Under the pieces are notes generated by a model. That model saw nothing but the letters and a program-made list of their open reading frames with translations. It was not told the origin of the DNA and ran no database searches. A stretch of 64,000 bases of DNA, taken from contig OW121854.1 in the NCBI GenBank assembly GCA_933228895.1, positions 51,068,609 through 51,132,608 on the forward strand. The letters run 5' to 3'. The DNA comes from Platycnemis pennipes. Its lineage: Eukaryota > Arthropoda > Insecta > Odonata > Platycnemididae. Position numbers and translations under genes: made by a program. Below are positions 63,443 to 64,000 of the stretch, piece by piece (position 1 is the stretch's first letter; the number at the start of each line of letters is the position of its first letter).

Positions 63443-64000
63443 AATTAGACCTAATTGAAGAAAGAAGAAAGTACAAGAATGCGGATACTGAAGAAGGGCA
63501 GCTTTGCTACAAAAGAATAAGGAGAGAAATAAGTTGCAAAGCCAGGAAAGCTAAAGTAATATGAATGAAGAGCCTCTGCGAGGATGTGCAAAACAACCTT
63601 GAACTTGGAAAGGTGGAAACTGCCTATAGGATAGTGAGGAACCACTTCAAAGAACAGAACATCAGATGCAATGCCATAAGGGACAAGAATAGAGAACTTT
63701 TGATTGAAAATGAACACAAAGTGAAGAGATGGAAAGAATATCTGGAAGAGTTATACAACGGAAAAAATCTCAGCACGAAAGTGATCGAAGAGGAAAGCGA
63801 AGTCAAAGAGGATGATATGGGAGCATCAATATTAAGATCGGAATTTGACGCTGCAGTAAAGAACCTTTGCATGAATAAGGCTTCTGGAATTGATGATATT
63901 CCTGCAGAACTAATAAAAAATGTAGGAGATAAGGCATTAACCCATCTTTATAAGACCATCTGTGACATGTACGCAACCGGAGAAATATCCAGGGGCTTCG
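63443..64000 (+). mobile_element. RTE-like LINE, reverse transcriptase start, cut by the window end
   Basis: One + frame reads from about 63445 to 64000 with a single stop, TGA at 63562-63564, in a place where the family usually has tryptophan. It encodes the linker before the reverse transcriptase (RWKEYLEELYN near 63730) and the first finger motifs FDAAVKNLCMNKASGIDDIP and AELIKN. The endonuclease domain that should precede it is absent, so the copy is 5'-truncated at about 63443. The catalytic YADD region would lie beyond the window. It is of the same general type as the LINE end at 26616 but on the other strand. Confidence 0.82.

Overview
The window is nuclear DNA from an animal, most likely an arthropod and probably an insect with a large, intron-rich genome. 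Four things support this: one spliced exon of a serotonin 5-HT2-type receptor, fragments of RTE-like and Jockey/CR1-like LINEs of the kind common in arthropods, tRNA-derived SINE relics, and the absence of operons or long intact genes. Species cannot be decided from the sequence. I see no bacterial, viral or CRISPR content.

Only one cellular coding exon is convincing: 6692-7102 on the minus strand. It carries TM4, the second extracellular loop, TM5 and the start of the third intracellular loop of a 5-HT2-like G-protein-coupled receptor. It has a good acceptor and donor and is open throughout. The preceding exons (TM1-TM3, coding for the DRY region) should lie at higher coordinates and the following ones (TM6-TM7) at lower coordinates. 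I found neither, so the flanking introns would be at least about 6.6 kb on the 3' side and up to 57 kb on the 5' side. Much of the window may therefore be intron of this one gene.

The rest alternates between AT-rich DNA without genes and about sixteen GC/CpG-rich islands of roughly 250-750 bp. Within the islands the + strand is mostly pyrimidine-rich, often with C or G runs. They produce long proline/serine/arginine-rich open frames that look like composition artefacts.

Mobile elements, left to right: a tRNA-like SINE head (about 14.6 kb); three 3' ends of RTE-like LINEs in the same orientation (26.6-29.1 kb), one readable and two decayed; a tRNA-derived SINE (33.7-33.9 kb) and weaker tRNA-like relics near 28.2, 35.4, 40.4, 43.2, 44.6 and 59.7 kb; a 734-bp element with terminal inverted repeats and a TAA/CAA flank that looks like a non-autonomous PIF/Harbinger transposon (51715-52448); a Jockey/CR1-like reverse transcriptase tail broken by one extra G (55740-55994) with a probable 3' end at 56.4 kb and a related piece at 58.6 kb; and the 5'-truncated start of an RTE-like reverse transcriptase that runs off the right end (63443-64000) and carries one in-frame stop.

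I found no clear undescribed system. The observations most worth checking are the nested-palindrome transposon, the repeated pyrimidine islands with a window-wide strand asymmetry, a candidate recursive splice site at 15111, and the isolated receptor exon with an unusual Ala/Pro/Arg-rich loop.
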